From: Kitasatospora atroaurantiaca
Lineage (GTDB): Bacteria > Actinomycetota > Actinomycetes > Streptomycetales > Streptomycetaceae
NCBI RefSeq assembly: GCF_007828955.1
Contig: NZ_VIVR01000001.1
Span: forward strand, 3,596,001 to 3,660,000
DNA: 64,000 nt
Direction of reading: 5' to 3'
Shown here one piece after another: positions 43,608 to 51,726 of this stretch; position 1 is the stretch's first letter; each line of letters opens with the position of its first letter. Both the position numbers and the translations under genes were made by a program. The notes beneath the pieces are model-generated. The model worked only from the letters and a program-made list of their open reading frames with translations. It was not told where the DNA came from and searched no databases.

Positions 43608-46034
43608 TCAGCTCTTGAAGATGCCGGGTGCCGTGCTGGTCTCAGCGGGCAGTCGAAGGCCGGCCAGCCCGACCCCCTTTGCGGTCTTCTTCCTGGCCAC
43701 CCCCCGCTCTTCCATGGCGTCGTAGAACGCGCGCCGTGTCCAACGCTCTCGGGCGGGCAGGTTCTCGGCTTCCGCCCAGTCCAAGTAGTGGTTGAAAGCC
43801 TCCGTCCCGTTCATCACGTCGGCGTCGGTCCCGCGCTCAAGGGCACCGGGGAAGAACCCAGCGAGCGCGTCACTGGTCTCCCGGTATTCCTTGCTCGCGC
43901 TCGTGATGACGCTCGGGTCCTTGAGTCCGTCGCGGTACCACTCGACAGCCCCCCGGACCGCCCAGGCGGCAATGCCTTCGGCTTCGGCGCTGAGCTTCCG
44001 GTCAAGGTCGTAATCCCGCTCGTGCGGAGCGAACCACCGGACGAACGGCACGAGCTTGACCCTTCGCCAAAGCCCCTCGTCCTGGCCGCGAAATCGCGGC
44101 TTATGGTTGGTCGCCAGGATCAGCAGGAAGCTCGGGCGGAAGGTGAAGAACTCCTGTCGCAGGAACCTTGCGCTGATCTCGTCCTTGCCCGTGGTGCGCT
44201 TCAACACCGCCTCACTCATGGGCTTTCCGCTCTCACCTTCGGACGCCATGACGAGCCGTGCGCCCCTGAGCGCGGCAACATCGTTCGGGATACCACCGGA
44301 CGACTTTTCCTCAAAGGTGCTGAACGGCGTCGTCTTGCTGACCTGACGGAACACACGGGTCAGCGTGTCCGTGAAGACCGACTTGCCGTTCGCGCCCTTC
44401 CCCCAGGCGACCACGAAGCACTGTTCATCGGTGCTGCCCGTGATGCCGTAGCCGACGAGCCGCTGAAGGTAGCCGGGTAGGTCGGGGTTCCCTGGGAAGA
44501 TCTCCCGCGTGAAGCTCTCCCACCTGGGGCACTCGGCATCCGGCCGGTAGTCGAGATCAAGGCAGTACGTCAGCATGTCGGCCTTGTCGTGCGGGCGGAG
44601 TTCGCCGGTCGGCAGGTGGACCGTGCCGTTCTTGAAGGACAGCAACTCGGGCCGGGCGTCGAAGTCGGCAGCGTCCACGTAGACGGTTGGCACGCTCCGA
44701 AGCTCCGTCATGAGAGCGTCGATGCGAGACGTCATGGTGAAACCGCGCGCCTTCTGAGTCTCGCCGGCCAGGACGAGCGCGGCGCCCATGCGGTGAATCT
44801 CCTGCCGCACACGGACCGTTGAGCGCTCCCAGGTCTTCCCGGACCACACGTAGTAGCCCAGGCCGGGCGCGTACTTGATCCTGCCGTCCGTCCAGGCGAC
44901 CAGGGCGTGAGCGTTCATGGCGTCGCTCTCTCCGTACCGGCTGATCAGTCCGGCGAGGATGCGCGCGGCTTCCATGCCCTGATCCCCGGTGACGACTCCC
45001 GCGCCGGTTCGGTCAGTCAGCTCCGCCGATACCGCGCGGGCCTGTGCTTCGGCGGAGTCTCCGGCGGGGCGGGCTTCCTTCACCGCGCGGTGGAGTGCGA
45101 GGGGGAAGCCGATCGGGTCGCGTGCTCGCCAGTCCGTGAGGTCTTCGCCCTGATTGGGAACCGTGAGCGCGTAGACCGTGACCCCGTGGGCTGCCAGTCC
45201 CTCAGTGAGACGAGCGGTGAAACCCTGTCCGGCAGGGTCGTTGTCTCCGCAGACCACTACCTGACTGCCCCGGAGTCCGGCGGCAAGCTCTTCGCACAGC
45301 TCCGGCGAGCCGGCGAGCGACGCGCCCCGGACGGCTACGGCGTCGTACCCCATGGCGACAGCCGTGAGCGCGTCGCCTGGGCCTTCCGTGACGATGGTGG
45401 TCCCGTAGCCGCCCTGCCCCCGGAAAACGCCGTACAGCCCCCAGCGCTGCCCTTCGGGATTGCGGAGCGACACCCACCGCCCAGGACACCCGCCGGAGAG
45501 GTCTCGCCCCTGTAGACCACGGGCCACCCCACGGAAGTCCCTGAGCGGCACCGTGAGCCGGGGATAGCGGGTGAACGCCCGTGACCGGTAAGGGAAGTTC
45601 GGGACGCTGAATCCGTCGTCGGCTCCAAGGGAGAGGTCACGGGCAAGGTCGTCGTCCACGCCGAACCGGTCGCCAGCGTAGGTGAGCGCCTGGTCCCCGA
45701 CCTGGGATGCCGGATCGTGCAGCCATGCGGCGGTGCGGTCAACGTACATCGCGAGTGCGGCAGTCGGACCGGGGCCAACGACGGACGGGCGCCCACGGGG
45801 AACCGTGATCGCGTCCCCCTCAACGTCGAACAGGTCTGTCCAGTTGAGCCGTGCGGCCTTACGTACGGCGTCCGTGTCGCACCCGGCGCGGCAGGACAGG
45901 CGGACCTTCCGGTCATCCCCGACCCAGAGCCGAAGGGACGGGCGGGAGTCGGCATGTGCGGGGCAGCGGGCAAGGTACCCGTCGGCCTCTTCCTGCACAT
46001 CGGCGAAGCGGGCAAGTAGGTCGTTCAGGTGCAT
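43608..46034 (-). CDS. Phage DNA primase-helicase (D5-like)
   Basis: 808 residues. The N-terminal zinc finger has Cys24, His27, Cys48, Cys52 (ARCPAHADSRPS, RLSCRAGCDT). A TOPRIM-like domain carries TEGPGDALT (Glu217) and CGDNDPAG (264-266). A D5-type SF3-like helicase domain has Walker A GKGANGKS (545-552) and a downstream basic region (LILATNHKPRFRGQDEGLWR). One protein thus provides priming and unwinding, as in phiC31-type phages. AAGGAG precedes the ATG, with promoter motif b 31 bp upstream. Confidence 0.92.
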   Translation of the reverse strand: MHLNDLLARFADVQEEADGYLARCPAHADSRPSLRLWVGDDRKVRLSCRAGCDTDAVRKAARLNWTDLFDVEGDAITVPRGRPSVVGPGPTAALAMYVDRTAAWLHDPASQVGDQALTYAGDRFGVDDDLARDLSLGADDGFSVPNFPYRSRAFTRYPRLTVPLRDFRGVARGLQGRDLSGGCPGRWVSLRNPEGQRWGLYGVFRGQGGYGTTIVTEGPGDALTAVAMGYDAVAVRGASLAGSPELCEELAAGLRGSQVVVCGDNDPAGQGFTARLTEGLAAHGVTVYALTVPNQGEDLTDWRARDPIGFPLALHRAVKEARPAGDSAEAQARAVSAELTDRTGAGVVTGDQGMEAARILAGLISRYGESDAMNAHALVAWTDGRIKYAPGLGYYVWSGKTWERSTVRVRQEIHRMGAALVLAGETQKARGFTMTSRIDALMTELRSVPTVYVDAADFDARPELLSFKNGTVHLPTGELRPHDKADMLTYCLDLDYRPDAECPRWESFTREIFPGNPDLPGYLQRLVGYGITGSTDEQCFVVAWGKGANGKSVFTDTLTRVFRQVSKTTPFSTFEEKSSGGIPNDVAALRGARLVMASEGESGKPMSEAVLKRTTGKDEISARFLRQEFFTFRPSFLLILATNHKPRFRGQDEGLWRRVKLVPFVRWFAPHERDYDLDRKLSAEAEGIAAWAVRGAVEWYRDGLKDPSVITSASKEYRETSDALAGFFPGALERGTDADVMNGTEAFNHYLDWAEAENLPARERWTRRAFYDAMEERGVARKKTAKGVGLAGLRLPAETSTAPGIFKS

Positions 46035-46064
46035 GTGTGAGTACTCCTTCTCTCACCTGCCCTT

Positions 46065-46081
46065 GAGCGCAAGAACTTCCC
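46065..46081 (-). promoter_or_regulatory. Phage promoter-like motif, copy b
   Basis: GGGAAGTTCTTGCGCTC on the minus strand, 31 bp before the primase-helicase ATG with AAGGAG between them. Confidence 0.65.
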
Positions 46082-46167
46082 GACTTGCTCACTTTCCGTT
46101 ACCTCCGCGGCCGTCGCTATGTCCGTTTCTGCCCAGGTTCACCCCAGCACGACGAAACCGCGGAATC

Positions 46168-46683
46168 TCACCGAGTGTGACGACGAGCCGCGCGGACGTC
46201 TCCCAGTAGTCGAGCGAACCTCTCAAGGTCGGTGGTCGCGTACCACCGCCCGGTGTCCAGCCCTCGGAGCGAGAAGCCAAAGCCGTAACGGTCCGCGAAA
46301 TCACGGGACTTGAGCCCCAGGGCAAGCCGTACGCGTGTCCACGTGCGAACCGTGAAGTGGACCTTGCCCGCCCGGACGTTGGCCCGCCGGACCTTGACCA
46401 CCGCAACCCCGTACGGGAATCCCGCGTGTTGGGCCTCAACTTCCGCTTGCCTCAGGAAACTTGGAACGGTGGGCTTCGCAACGTCCTTCGCCTCAAGGAC
46501 GAAGGGCACGGCGTGCACGTCGCCCACGTCACGCGCGCCTTCCTGGGCCGGTCGCCGGACGTTCATGCCGTCGAACGGGTCGAGAAGCCTGCCGTACTCG
46601 TCCACCTGGCCCAGCTCCACGTTCAGGTAGTCGCGCACACTGCTCTCCCAGGCGGTCCCTTTCTGCTTGTTGGGGTTAGCCAC
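46168..46683 (-). CDS. Putative PD-(D/E)XK nuclease (Holliday-junction resolvase-like)
   Basis: 171 residues from the GTG at 46683 (AGGTGG upstream). GARDVGDVHAVPFVLEAKDV supplies the Asp and Glu-x-Lys of a PD-(D/E)XK core after a helical start (GTAWESSVRDYLN). Such small phage nucleases resolve recombination or replication junctions. It overlaps the upstream microgene by 8 bp. Confidence 0.65.
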   Translation of the reverse strand: MANPNKQKGTAWESSVRDYLNVELGQVDEYGRLLDPFDGMNVRRPAQEGARDVGDVHAVPFVLEAKDVAKPTVPSFLRQAEVEAQHAGFPYGVAVVKVRRANVRAGKVHFTVRTWTRVRLALGLKSRDFADRYGFGFSLRGLDTGRWYATTDLERFARLLGDVRAARRHTR

Positions 46684-46855
46684 GGGACCACCTGGCTTCG
46701 GCACCACGGCCGACAGCCGCGCCGATGGCTTCCGCGTACCGTGCCCAGTCCGGGCGAGTCTCCGCCCCAGGGACGATAACCACCGTGTCCCGCTCGCCCA
46801 TTGCCCGTAGATCCCCCAGCGCCGGAGCGCTCTGCCTCTCTACTGTCCTGATCAT
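46676..46855 (-). CDS. 59-residue phage microprotein
   Basis: Found by my own reading: ATG at 46855 with GAGGGGG upstream, TAA at 46676 overlapping the nuclease start. Composition is protein-like (LGDLRAMGERDTVVIVPGAE) and the end is basic. Function unknown. Confidence 0.65.
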   Translation of the reverse strand: MIRTVERQSAPALGDLRAMGERDTVVIVPGAETRPDWARYAEAIGAAVGRGAEARWSRG

Positions 46856-46870
46856 CCGTCCCCCTCAGAG

Positions 46871-46892
46871 CACCTACGGACGTCCGTAGGTG
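46871..46892. repeat. Phage palindrome copy 4 (22 bp, perfect)
   Basis: CACCTACGGAC and its mirror. It lies 9 bp beyond an intrinsic terminator and only 15 bp before the ATG at 46855. Confidence 0.9.
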
Positions 46893-46901
46893 GAAACACG
46901 A

Positions 46902-46943
46902 AAAGGGCCGGACCGCCCCAGAATTGGAGTGATCCGGCCCTTT
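46902..46943 (-). terminator. Intrinsic terminator
   Basis: AAAGGGCCGGA pairs with TCCGGCCCTTT around a 20-base loop; T-run on the minus strand. It ends the message from the 46953 gene. Confidence 0.85.
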
Positions 46944-46952
46944 GCCGGGCTG

Positions 46953-47231
46953 TCAGTGCGGCAGCGCCACGCCGGACAGGACTAGCCGCACGTGCTCGGC
47001 GGCAATCCATTCGGTCCGCAGGCTCTTGCGCTTCGTGAAGCCCGACTCAGTACCGGTCGGCTGCACCTTGAGCATGGGCCGAAGTCGGCCGTCCACCAGG
47101 TGAGCAGTCACCTTCTTCACGATGGCGTCGCTCATGCGCACCCGATTGCCCTGCCGTGCGGCGTAGGCAATCAGATCCCCCGCGTACAGCTCTTCGCCCG
47201 CATAGTCGGTGACGACTCCTCGCTTACCCAT
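46953..47231 (-). CDS. Phage hypothetical protein
   Basis: 92 residues. Starts GKRGVVTDYAGEELYAGDLI and is rich in beta segments, with basic patches (GFTKRKSLRTEW). It may be a small nucleic-acid-binding barrel; family not recognised. Its ATG overlaps the stop of the methyltransferase C-terminal frame by 8 bp. Confidence 0.65.
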   Translation of the reverse strand: MGKRGVVTDYAGEELYAGDLIAYAARQGNRVRMSDAIVKKVTAHLVDGRLRPMLKVQPTGTESGFTKRKSLRTEWIAAEHVRLVLSGVALPH

Positions 47232-48030
47232 CGCCTTCCCCCCGTTCCTTGTGATTCATCAAATGCAGATAGGCCGTGAAAGCCTGCTGACTCATGGCGC
47301 CGTTGCCGATCGCCTTGAGCTGCCGCGCCCGGTTCAGGCCGGGAATGTGAGTGACCCACCCCCGTGGGAGCCCCATGAGCCATTCACCGAACACCGCAGC
47401 GAGCCGACGTCCCCCGCGCGGACCGAACTCAACGGGGATAGGCGCTGGACTGCCCAAGATGACTTCCCAGCGGTGAACGGCTGGGGCGTAGTCCGCCCAC
47501 CACTCCTTCGGGGAGTGGAACACCCCTGGCAGCGTCTCCTCAGCTTCGTCCGGATCGACCGGCAGCAGGAACGACACCTCGTCGTCAAGGTTCGGGCCGT
47601 GCCCGCCCGCACGGCGCTTGTCCGGGTGCTGCGGTGCGCCGTTGCTGCCCAGGTTCGCCGTCGGGGTCTTGAAGAGCTTGTGAGCCCTGTTCTTGTCGAA
47701 GAGCCGGGCCACCGTGGTCACAAGGTCGTCCCCGCCGGCTCCGTCCCGGTCAGCCTTCGCGAAGTCCGGTCCCCGTGATCCGTCCGACGCCGTTGGGGTC
47801 GGCAGTAGGGGTAGCGATGCAGAACCACCTATCGCGCACGTGGGCGGCTCCAGTGCCGGACGCGCGGAAGCAACACCATCGTGCGTCATACCCGATCGTG
47901 GCCAGTCCCCCGAGTACTTCCGCGAGCCCCCGTCTTCGGATAGCGGCAACGTTCTCCAGGAAGACGAGCCGGGGTCGAAGAACGCGAACGGACTCAAGGA
48001 CACTCGACCAGATACCCGACCTCTCGCCAT
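47224..48030 (-). CDS. Cytosine methyltransferase C-terminal part (separate overlapping frame)
   Basis: About 268 residues if started at the ATG at 48030; the start is uncertain. It contains FFDPGSSSWRT, WPRSGMTHDG and LLPTPTASDGSRGP, then a late region with VFGEWLMGLPRGWV and AIGNGAMSQQA, the target-recognition side and motifs IX-X of C5-methyltransferases. It overlaps the motif I-VIII frame by 281 bp in another reading frame. The parts may be joined by frameshifting or act as two subunits, or the gene may be damaged. Confidence 0.65.
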   Translation of the reverse strand: MARGRVSGRVSLSPFAFFDPGSSSWRTLPLSEDGGSRKYSGDWPRSGMTHDGVASARPALEPPTCAIGGSASLPLLPTPTASDGSRGPDFAKADRDGAGGDDLVTTVARLFDKNRAHKLFKTPTANLGSNGAPQHPDKRRAGGHGPNLDDEVSFLLPVDPDEAEETLPGVFHSPKEWWADYAPAVHRWEVILGSPAPIPVEFGPRGGRRLAAVFGEWLMGLPRGWVTHIPGLNRARQLKAIGNGAMSQQAFTAYLHLMNHKERGEGDG

Positions 48031-48286
48031 TGAGCCCCACCCGCTTCCCCGCGTTCGAAATGTCCTGGCAGGGAAAACCTGCCGTGATGATGTCCACCTG
48101 GCCCGCAAGGGCGGACCAGTCAACCTGAGTAATGTCCCCCAGGTTCGGGGCACGGGGGTAGCGAGCCGCCGTGATCAGCGATGCGTACGGGTCAATCTCC
48201 GCCACGTACCGCACACGCTCACCGGTCAGCGCCTCAACGGCCCGCCCCAACCCCCCGTAACCCGCACAGAGTTCTAGAATCGGCAC
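47750..48286 (-). CDS. Cytosine C5 DNA methyltransferase, N-terminal catalytic part
   Basis: 178 residues from the GTG at 48286, 2 bp after the directionality-factor stop. Motif I ILELCAGYGGLGRAVE, motif IV with catalytic Cys GFPCQDISNAGK, motif VI LVFLENVAA and motif VIII VRDRWFC are intact. The frame then ends (GTGLREG, stop at 47750) without motifs IX-X, which are in the overlapping frame. Phage methyltransferases usually protect DNA from host restriction. Confidence 0.8.
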   Translation of the reverse strand: MPILELCAGYGGLGRAVEALTGERVRYVAEIDPYASLITAARYPRAPNLGDITQVDWSALAGQVDIITAGFPCQDISNAGKRVGLNGERSGIWSSVLESVRVLRPRLVFLENVAAIRRRGLAEVLGGLATIGYDARWCCFRASGTGAAHVRDRWFCIATPTADPNGVGRITGTGLREG

Positions 48287-48288
48287 CG

Positions 48289-48990
48289 CTAGAACTTCGG
48301 GTCGGCAATCGCGTCGTTCCACGACTTGAGCACCTTGACGACCGGCTTGAAGTAGCTGACGTCACGGCCCTTCTTCGTGGTGTACTCGACCAGTTCAATG
48401 GTCAGCTCCGCCAGCGCCGGACCGCCCACGCGAGAGAGCGAGTTGTCCAGCTCGTGAAGCACCTCCGCGAGCTTCCAACTACCGGTCTGGAACCTGAACT
48501 TCCCAAGCTCCGGATCGTCGGCCAGCTTGAACGTGACTGCGATGGACGGCCCCGGTCCCATCTTCCGCTTGTGAGCCGCCTTGCGGTCTTCCATGAGGAT
48601 CGGGCAGCCGCACGGCCGACCGACCAGGTCATCCGGGGACAGGAACTCGACACCGTCGCAGTGATGCACGAGCGTGCCGGAGTTCCACAGCTTCATGTCC
48701 GAAGTCACAGACTCCGGACCGTCAATGACGACCAGAACCTTGGCCTTGCCGGTCTGGACCTCAATGTTGTTCTCGGCGGCACTCTCCTCGTCGGTGACCG
48801 GCGTACCGCCGAAGAGCTGGGCAACCGCCTGGGCGGCCTCGGGGTCGCCGGTCGTGATCCGCCAGTGCGGCAGCGCAACCGGGATGTTGTCCACCTGCCG
48901 ACCGGAGTGGAAGCGGGCGACCACGTCATCAGCGAACTGATTGCCCTTCGGGCGCGCGTCCGGGTCGGTCTCGAAAATGCGAATCGCCAA
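48289..48990 (-). CDS. Recombination directionality factor (phiC31 gp3-like)
   Basis: 233 residues from a TTG start with GGGGAGAG upstream. The sequence pattern (RIFETDPDARPKGNQFADDV, WRITTGDPEAAQAVAQLFGG, CGCPILMEDRKAA) fits the actinophage family that includes phiC31 gp3, the protein that makes serine integrase excise. This implies a serine integrase in the same prophage, not seen in this window. Recognition is from memory of the family. Confidence 0.7.
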   Translation of the reverse strand: MAIRIFETDPDARPKGNQFADDVVARFHSGRQVDNIPVALPHWRITTGDPEAAQAVAQLFGGTPVTDEESAAENNIEVQTGKAKVLVVIDGPESVTSDMKLWNSGTLVHHCDGVEFLSPDDLVGRPCGCPILMEDRKAAHKRKMGPGPSIAVTFKLADDPELGKFRFQTGSWKLAEVLHELDNSLSRVGGPALAELTIELVEYTTKKGRDVSYFKPVVKVLKSWNDAIADPKF

Positions 48991-49049
48991 AGCGAACTCT
49001 CCCCCTGTGTGTGCTTGTTGAGAGAAGAGGCGAACGGGGCCACGGCGCC

Positions 49050-49071
49050 CACCTACGGACGTCCGTAGGTG
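49050..49071. repeat. Phage palindrome copy 5 (22 bp, perfect)
   Basis: It lies between promoter motif c and the directionality-factor start (60 bp before the TTG). A strong terminator here would block that promoter, so this copy favours a protein-binding role. Confidence 0.9.
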
Positions 49072-49115
49072 TCTCTCCTGGTGTGCTCGCCCGTCCGCCT
49101 CTTCTACTTGCGCTA

Positions 49116-49132
49116 GAGCGCAGTGACTTCCC
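49116..49132 (-). promoter_or_regulatory. Phage promoter-like motif, copy c
   Basis: GGGAAGTCACTGCGCTC on the minus strand, 2 bp after the RecB-like nuclease stop. It precedes the directionality-factor gene with palindrome copy 5 between them. Confidence 0.6.
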
Positions 49133-49134
49133 GC

Positions 49135-49974
49135 CTAGCGGGAGCGGCGCTGAGTGCCCGTGACGAGCGCCTGAGCGGACGACGCAATTGCCCGACCAAT
49201 GACGGTCTTTGAGGTCTCCCGATCCCAGGTGAAGACCTTCCGGAGCGTCACGAACATGTCGAACACGTCGGCGTCGATCCGGACGGGCTTGAGCGCCCAC
49301 TGATCGGCCGTGATGTGCAGCACCGCCGCGCCGTCCAGCTCCGGCATGGGCTCGCTCGTCCCGTCCGGCGAGATGATCCGGTCAGCGTTGGCGTACGCGG
49401 CCATCTGGAGAGCCACATCCGGGTAGGTGTCGGCCGACGTCTTCCAATCGACCATGAGCAGGAGTGGTACGCCGCTCCGGTCCGGGGTCGGCTTCCGGTC
49501 GGCGTCCACCCAGATTCGGAGGATCGCATCAAACGAGCCGGCATAGCCGTACGAGTCCGACCACGCGCAGTCCTCTGCCCGGACAAGCTCCGGGTTCACG
49601 GCTGCCAGGAAGTCCACGAAGAGCGCCCGGTACGGCTCAAGGTCGGGGTGCACCCTGCCGACGGACTCGCCCCTGATCAGCCGCTCGAAGAGATCGTGCG
49701 CCTTGCTGCCCAGGTCCGCACGGATCTTGGTGTACCGCCGACTGGCCCCCTTGAGGTAGTCAACGGCCCCTTGCCGGTCGCGCTCTGCCATCTGCGCCAC
49801 GAACGGCAGGGAGTCAACCGCGAGTTCGGCCGTGAGCTTCGCCGACCAGAAGGCAAGGAAGGGCTTCGGCAGCATGCCGATTACCGACGTGACGCCGGGT
49901 AGCTTGATCTCCGGCCGGTCCGGGTCGATGTAGAACCTGCTGCCGCCCCGCTGGATAGTGCGTACTGCGCCCAT
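49135..49974 (-). CDS. RecB-like PD-(D/E)XK exonuclease
   Basis: 279 residues. The nuclease core is visible: YAGSFDAILRI (Asp149), LMVDWKTS (Asp176/Lys178) and Gln190-Tyr194 in ALQMAAYA, preceded by a His-containing helix (GSKAHDLFERLI). This is the Cas4/RecB-type exonuclease common in phage recombination modules. An annealing partner is not obvious. AAGGGGGC precedes the ATG, with promoter motif d 42 bp upstream. Confidence 0.82.
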   Translation of the reverse strand: MGAVRTIQRGGSRFYIDPDRPEIKLPGVTSVIGMLPKPFLAFWSAKLTAELAVDSLPFVAQMAERDRQGAVDYLKGASRRYTKIRADLGSKAHDLFERLIRGESVGRVHPDLEPYRALFVDFLAAVNPELVRAEDCAWSDSYGYAGSFDAILRIWVDADRKPTPDRSGVPLLLMVDWKTSADTYPDVALQMAAYANADRIISPDGTSEPMPELDGAAVLHITADQWALKPVRIDADVFDMFVTLRKVFTWDRETSKTVIGRAIASSAQALVTGTQRRSR

Positions 49975-50015
49975 GTGCGCCCCCTTCGGGCTCGTGTGTC
50001 TGTCACACGGAGGGA

Positions 50016-50032
50016 GAGCGCAACGACTTCCC
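50016..50032 (-). promoter_or_regulatory. Phage promoter-like motif, copy d
   Basis: GGGAAGTCGTTGCGCTC on the minus strand, 42 bp before the RecB-like gene. Confidence 0.65.
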
Positions 50033-50179
50033 CAGGGCGGCCGGTGGCGGTTTGGTGCTTTGTCGGGCTGTCCGGTCTAGCTCGGGAGTTTTCATGGGGA
50101 GTTGGAGAGGGGAACCAAAACACCACTTCACCACTCCGAGCCCGCGCACCCGCTGTACGGCCGTCAGCAGACGCGCAGA

Positions 50180-50212
50180 AGCCCCGCCCGACCGCTGGGG
50201 CCGAACGGGGCT
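50180..50212 (-). terminator. Terminator hairpin
   Basis: AGCCCCG (50180-50186) pairs with CGGGGCT (50206-50212) after the 50233 gene. The rest of the gap (to 50032) has no gene in my reading. Confidence 0.65.
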
Positions 50213-50232
50213 GGGGTAGCTGCACAGGGCGA

Positions 50233-50451
50233 CTACGGGACGTCCTGAGGCTCTTCCGTCACCCGGTACTCGAACCGCTTGAAGACCAGCGGCTCACCGG
50301 AGCGAAGCACGTCTAGCGCGCTCTCCTCGCTGTCCGTCCACCCGGCAGCGTTGATCAGGATGAACAGCATGTGCGCGGCAATGTCGGCCGTCTCGAACGT
50401 CCGGCCTTCGGCGGGCGGACCGCCCAGCTTCTGGGCTGTCGCTCTGAACAC
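50233..50451 (-). CDS. Small phage hypothetical protein
   Basis: 72 residues from the GTG at 50451 (GGAGGAG upstream). A mostly helical, acidic protein (FETADIAAHMLFILINAAGW, then a charged end VTEEPQDVP). Family not recognised. It lies between palindrome copy 6 and a terminator, so it may be a separate unit. Confidence 0.65.
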   Translation of the reverse strand: MFRATAQKLGGPPAEGRTFETADIAAHMLFILINAAGWTDSEESALDVLRSGEPLVFKRFEYRVTEEPQDVP

Positions 50452-50510
50452 TTCTCCTCCTACGGGACGGGCCCCGCCCCGGCCGGTGAGACCAGGGCGA
50501 GGCTGTACGG

Positions 50511-50536
50511 GCCACCTACGGACGTCCGTAGGTGGC
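50511..50536. repeat. Phage palindrome copy 6 (26 bp, perfect)
   Basis: The core extended by GCCA/TGGC. It lies 9 bp after the stop of the coiled-coil gene and 59 bp before the next start. Confidence 0.92.
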
Positions 50537-50545
50537 GCCGATCGG

Positions 50546-51538
50546 TCAGAGCGTCTTGAGGATCGCGGCCATGCTCTCCATGAGCGTCTTGAGCTCCGCG
50601 CGGGCGGTCGCCTTGTCCGTCTCTTCCTTGAGCTTCGGGGCGTTCTCGGCAGCCTTCTCGGCAGCGTCCTTGAGCGCACTCAGGTTCGCGAAGAACCGGG
50701 GAGTATGTCCCTTCTCCCCGTCGCCTTCGCCGTCCCCGCCGTTCCCGCCCTCAAGCTCACGCTTCGCCCGAAGCTCTTCGGCCTTCGTCAGCTCCGGCAG
50801 CTTGTAGAACTGAACCACCGCGTCACCCAGCTTCGCATCCGGGAACGCTTCCGCTGCCTTCTTCCAGCGCGGGGCGTCGGGGTGCTGGTCGCCCTTCTCG
50901 CTCAGCTCACGGTGGTACAGCACTGCCGCCGTGCGGCTCTGGTCCTGAACCGAGCGTACGAGTGAGGCGAGCTGAAGGCGGGCTTCCTCGTCGTTCTCGA
51001 CACCCAGGGCCTGACCGGCAGCCGCGTACGCGTCCTTGGAAATCTGCTTGCCTTGGGCGGTGGTCGCCTGCCAGTCCGGCTCACCGTTCTTGTCATCGAT
51101 CAGCACACGGGCAGAGAAGTTGCTCTGTGCGATCTCAAGGGCGAGATCAGAAGCCTTCCGCTGGATCGCGAAGCCGTCGGCGATCTTCTTAGCGGTCTCC
51201 CCGACACGCTTGACCGTCTCAGGGTTCGTCCGGTAGTCGACCGTGTGCAGGATGACGACCGCCTCAACGGGCTTCGCCTTCGCGGCCTTCTTCGCCGCAC
51301 GCTGAGCCTTCGCAACGGCCTTCTCGAACTCGTTGCGAAGCGTGGCCTTCTCGGCAGCGACGCCGGTCCCCCTGAGTTCGCCGATCAGCCGGTGAACCTC
51401 CGCTGTGAGGTTCTCCAGCGCCTCGGCGTTCCCCTCCGCCACGACCGACGCAGCACGCGAGATCGCATCCCGGATCTCGTCAACCTTCTTCTCCCGCGCG
51501 GTCTTCGGCTTCGCGGTCTTGCTGTCCTTCGCGGCCAC
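50546..51538 (-). CDS. Phage coiled-coil-rich hypothetical protein
   Basis: 330 residues from a GTG with AGGAGGGG upstream. The N-terminal 100 residues are Lys/Ala/Glu-rich helix (KTAREKKVDEIRDAISRAAS, AKAQRAAKKAAKAKPVE), the middle has a folded domain (VVILHTVDYRTNPETVKRVG) and the end is again helical. It may bind DNA or act as a scaffold in early functions; I do not recognise it. A possible host-type promoter lies 50 bp upstream. Confidence 0.7.
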   Translation of the reverse strand: MAAKDSKTAKPKTAREKKVDEIRDAISRAASVVAEGNAEALENLTAEVHRLIGELRGTGVAAEKATLRNEFEKAVAKAQRAAKKAAKAKPVEAVVILHTVDYRTNPETVKRVGETAKKIADGFAIQRKASDLALEIAQSNFSARVLIDDKNGEPDWQATTAQGKQISKDAYAAAGQALGVENDEEARLQLASLVRSVQDQSRTAAVLYHRELSEKGDQHPDAPRWKKAAEAFPDAKLGDAVVQFYKLPELTKAEELRAKRELEGGNGGDGEGDGEKGHTPRFFANLSALKDAAEKAAENAPKLKEETDKATARAELKTLMESMAAILKTL

Positions 51539-51589
51539 GGTGTTGCCCCTCCTGCTTCCGCTCCGCCCTGTGCGGTGCTTGCGAGAACG

Positions 51590-51618
51590 ACACTAGGGCT
51601 TCGCCGCGATGCGCGCAA
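51590..51618 (-). promoter_or_regulatory. Possible sigma-70-type promoter
   Basis: On the minus strand TTGCGC, 17-base spacer, TAGTGT, between palindrome copy 7 and the coiled-coil gene. Weak match; shown because it lies just downstream of both terminator and palindrome. Confidence 0.35.
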
Positions 51619-51647
51619 CAAAAACACGTTTTCTCACTCGACCGTGG

Positions 51648-51669
51648 CACCTACGGACGTCCGTAGGTG
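51648..51669. repeat. Phage palindrome copy 7 (22 bp, perfect)
   Basis: It follows an intrinsic terminator by 9 bp on the transcribed strand and precedes a possible promoter, an operator-like position. Confidence 0.92.
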
Positions 51670-51678
51670 AGGGCACGC

Positions 51679-51706
51679 AAAAAGCCCCCTGCCGAAGCAG
51701 GGGGCT
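51679..51706 (-). terminator. Intrinsic terminator
   Basis: AGCCCCCTGC-CGAA-GCAGGGGGCT with a T-run on the minus strand (A-run 51679-51683), after the dNMP kinase gene. Confidence 0.9.
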
Positions 51707-51726
51707 GGTTCAATTCGCGTGTTGGC

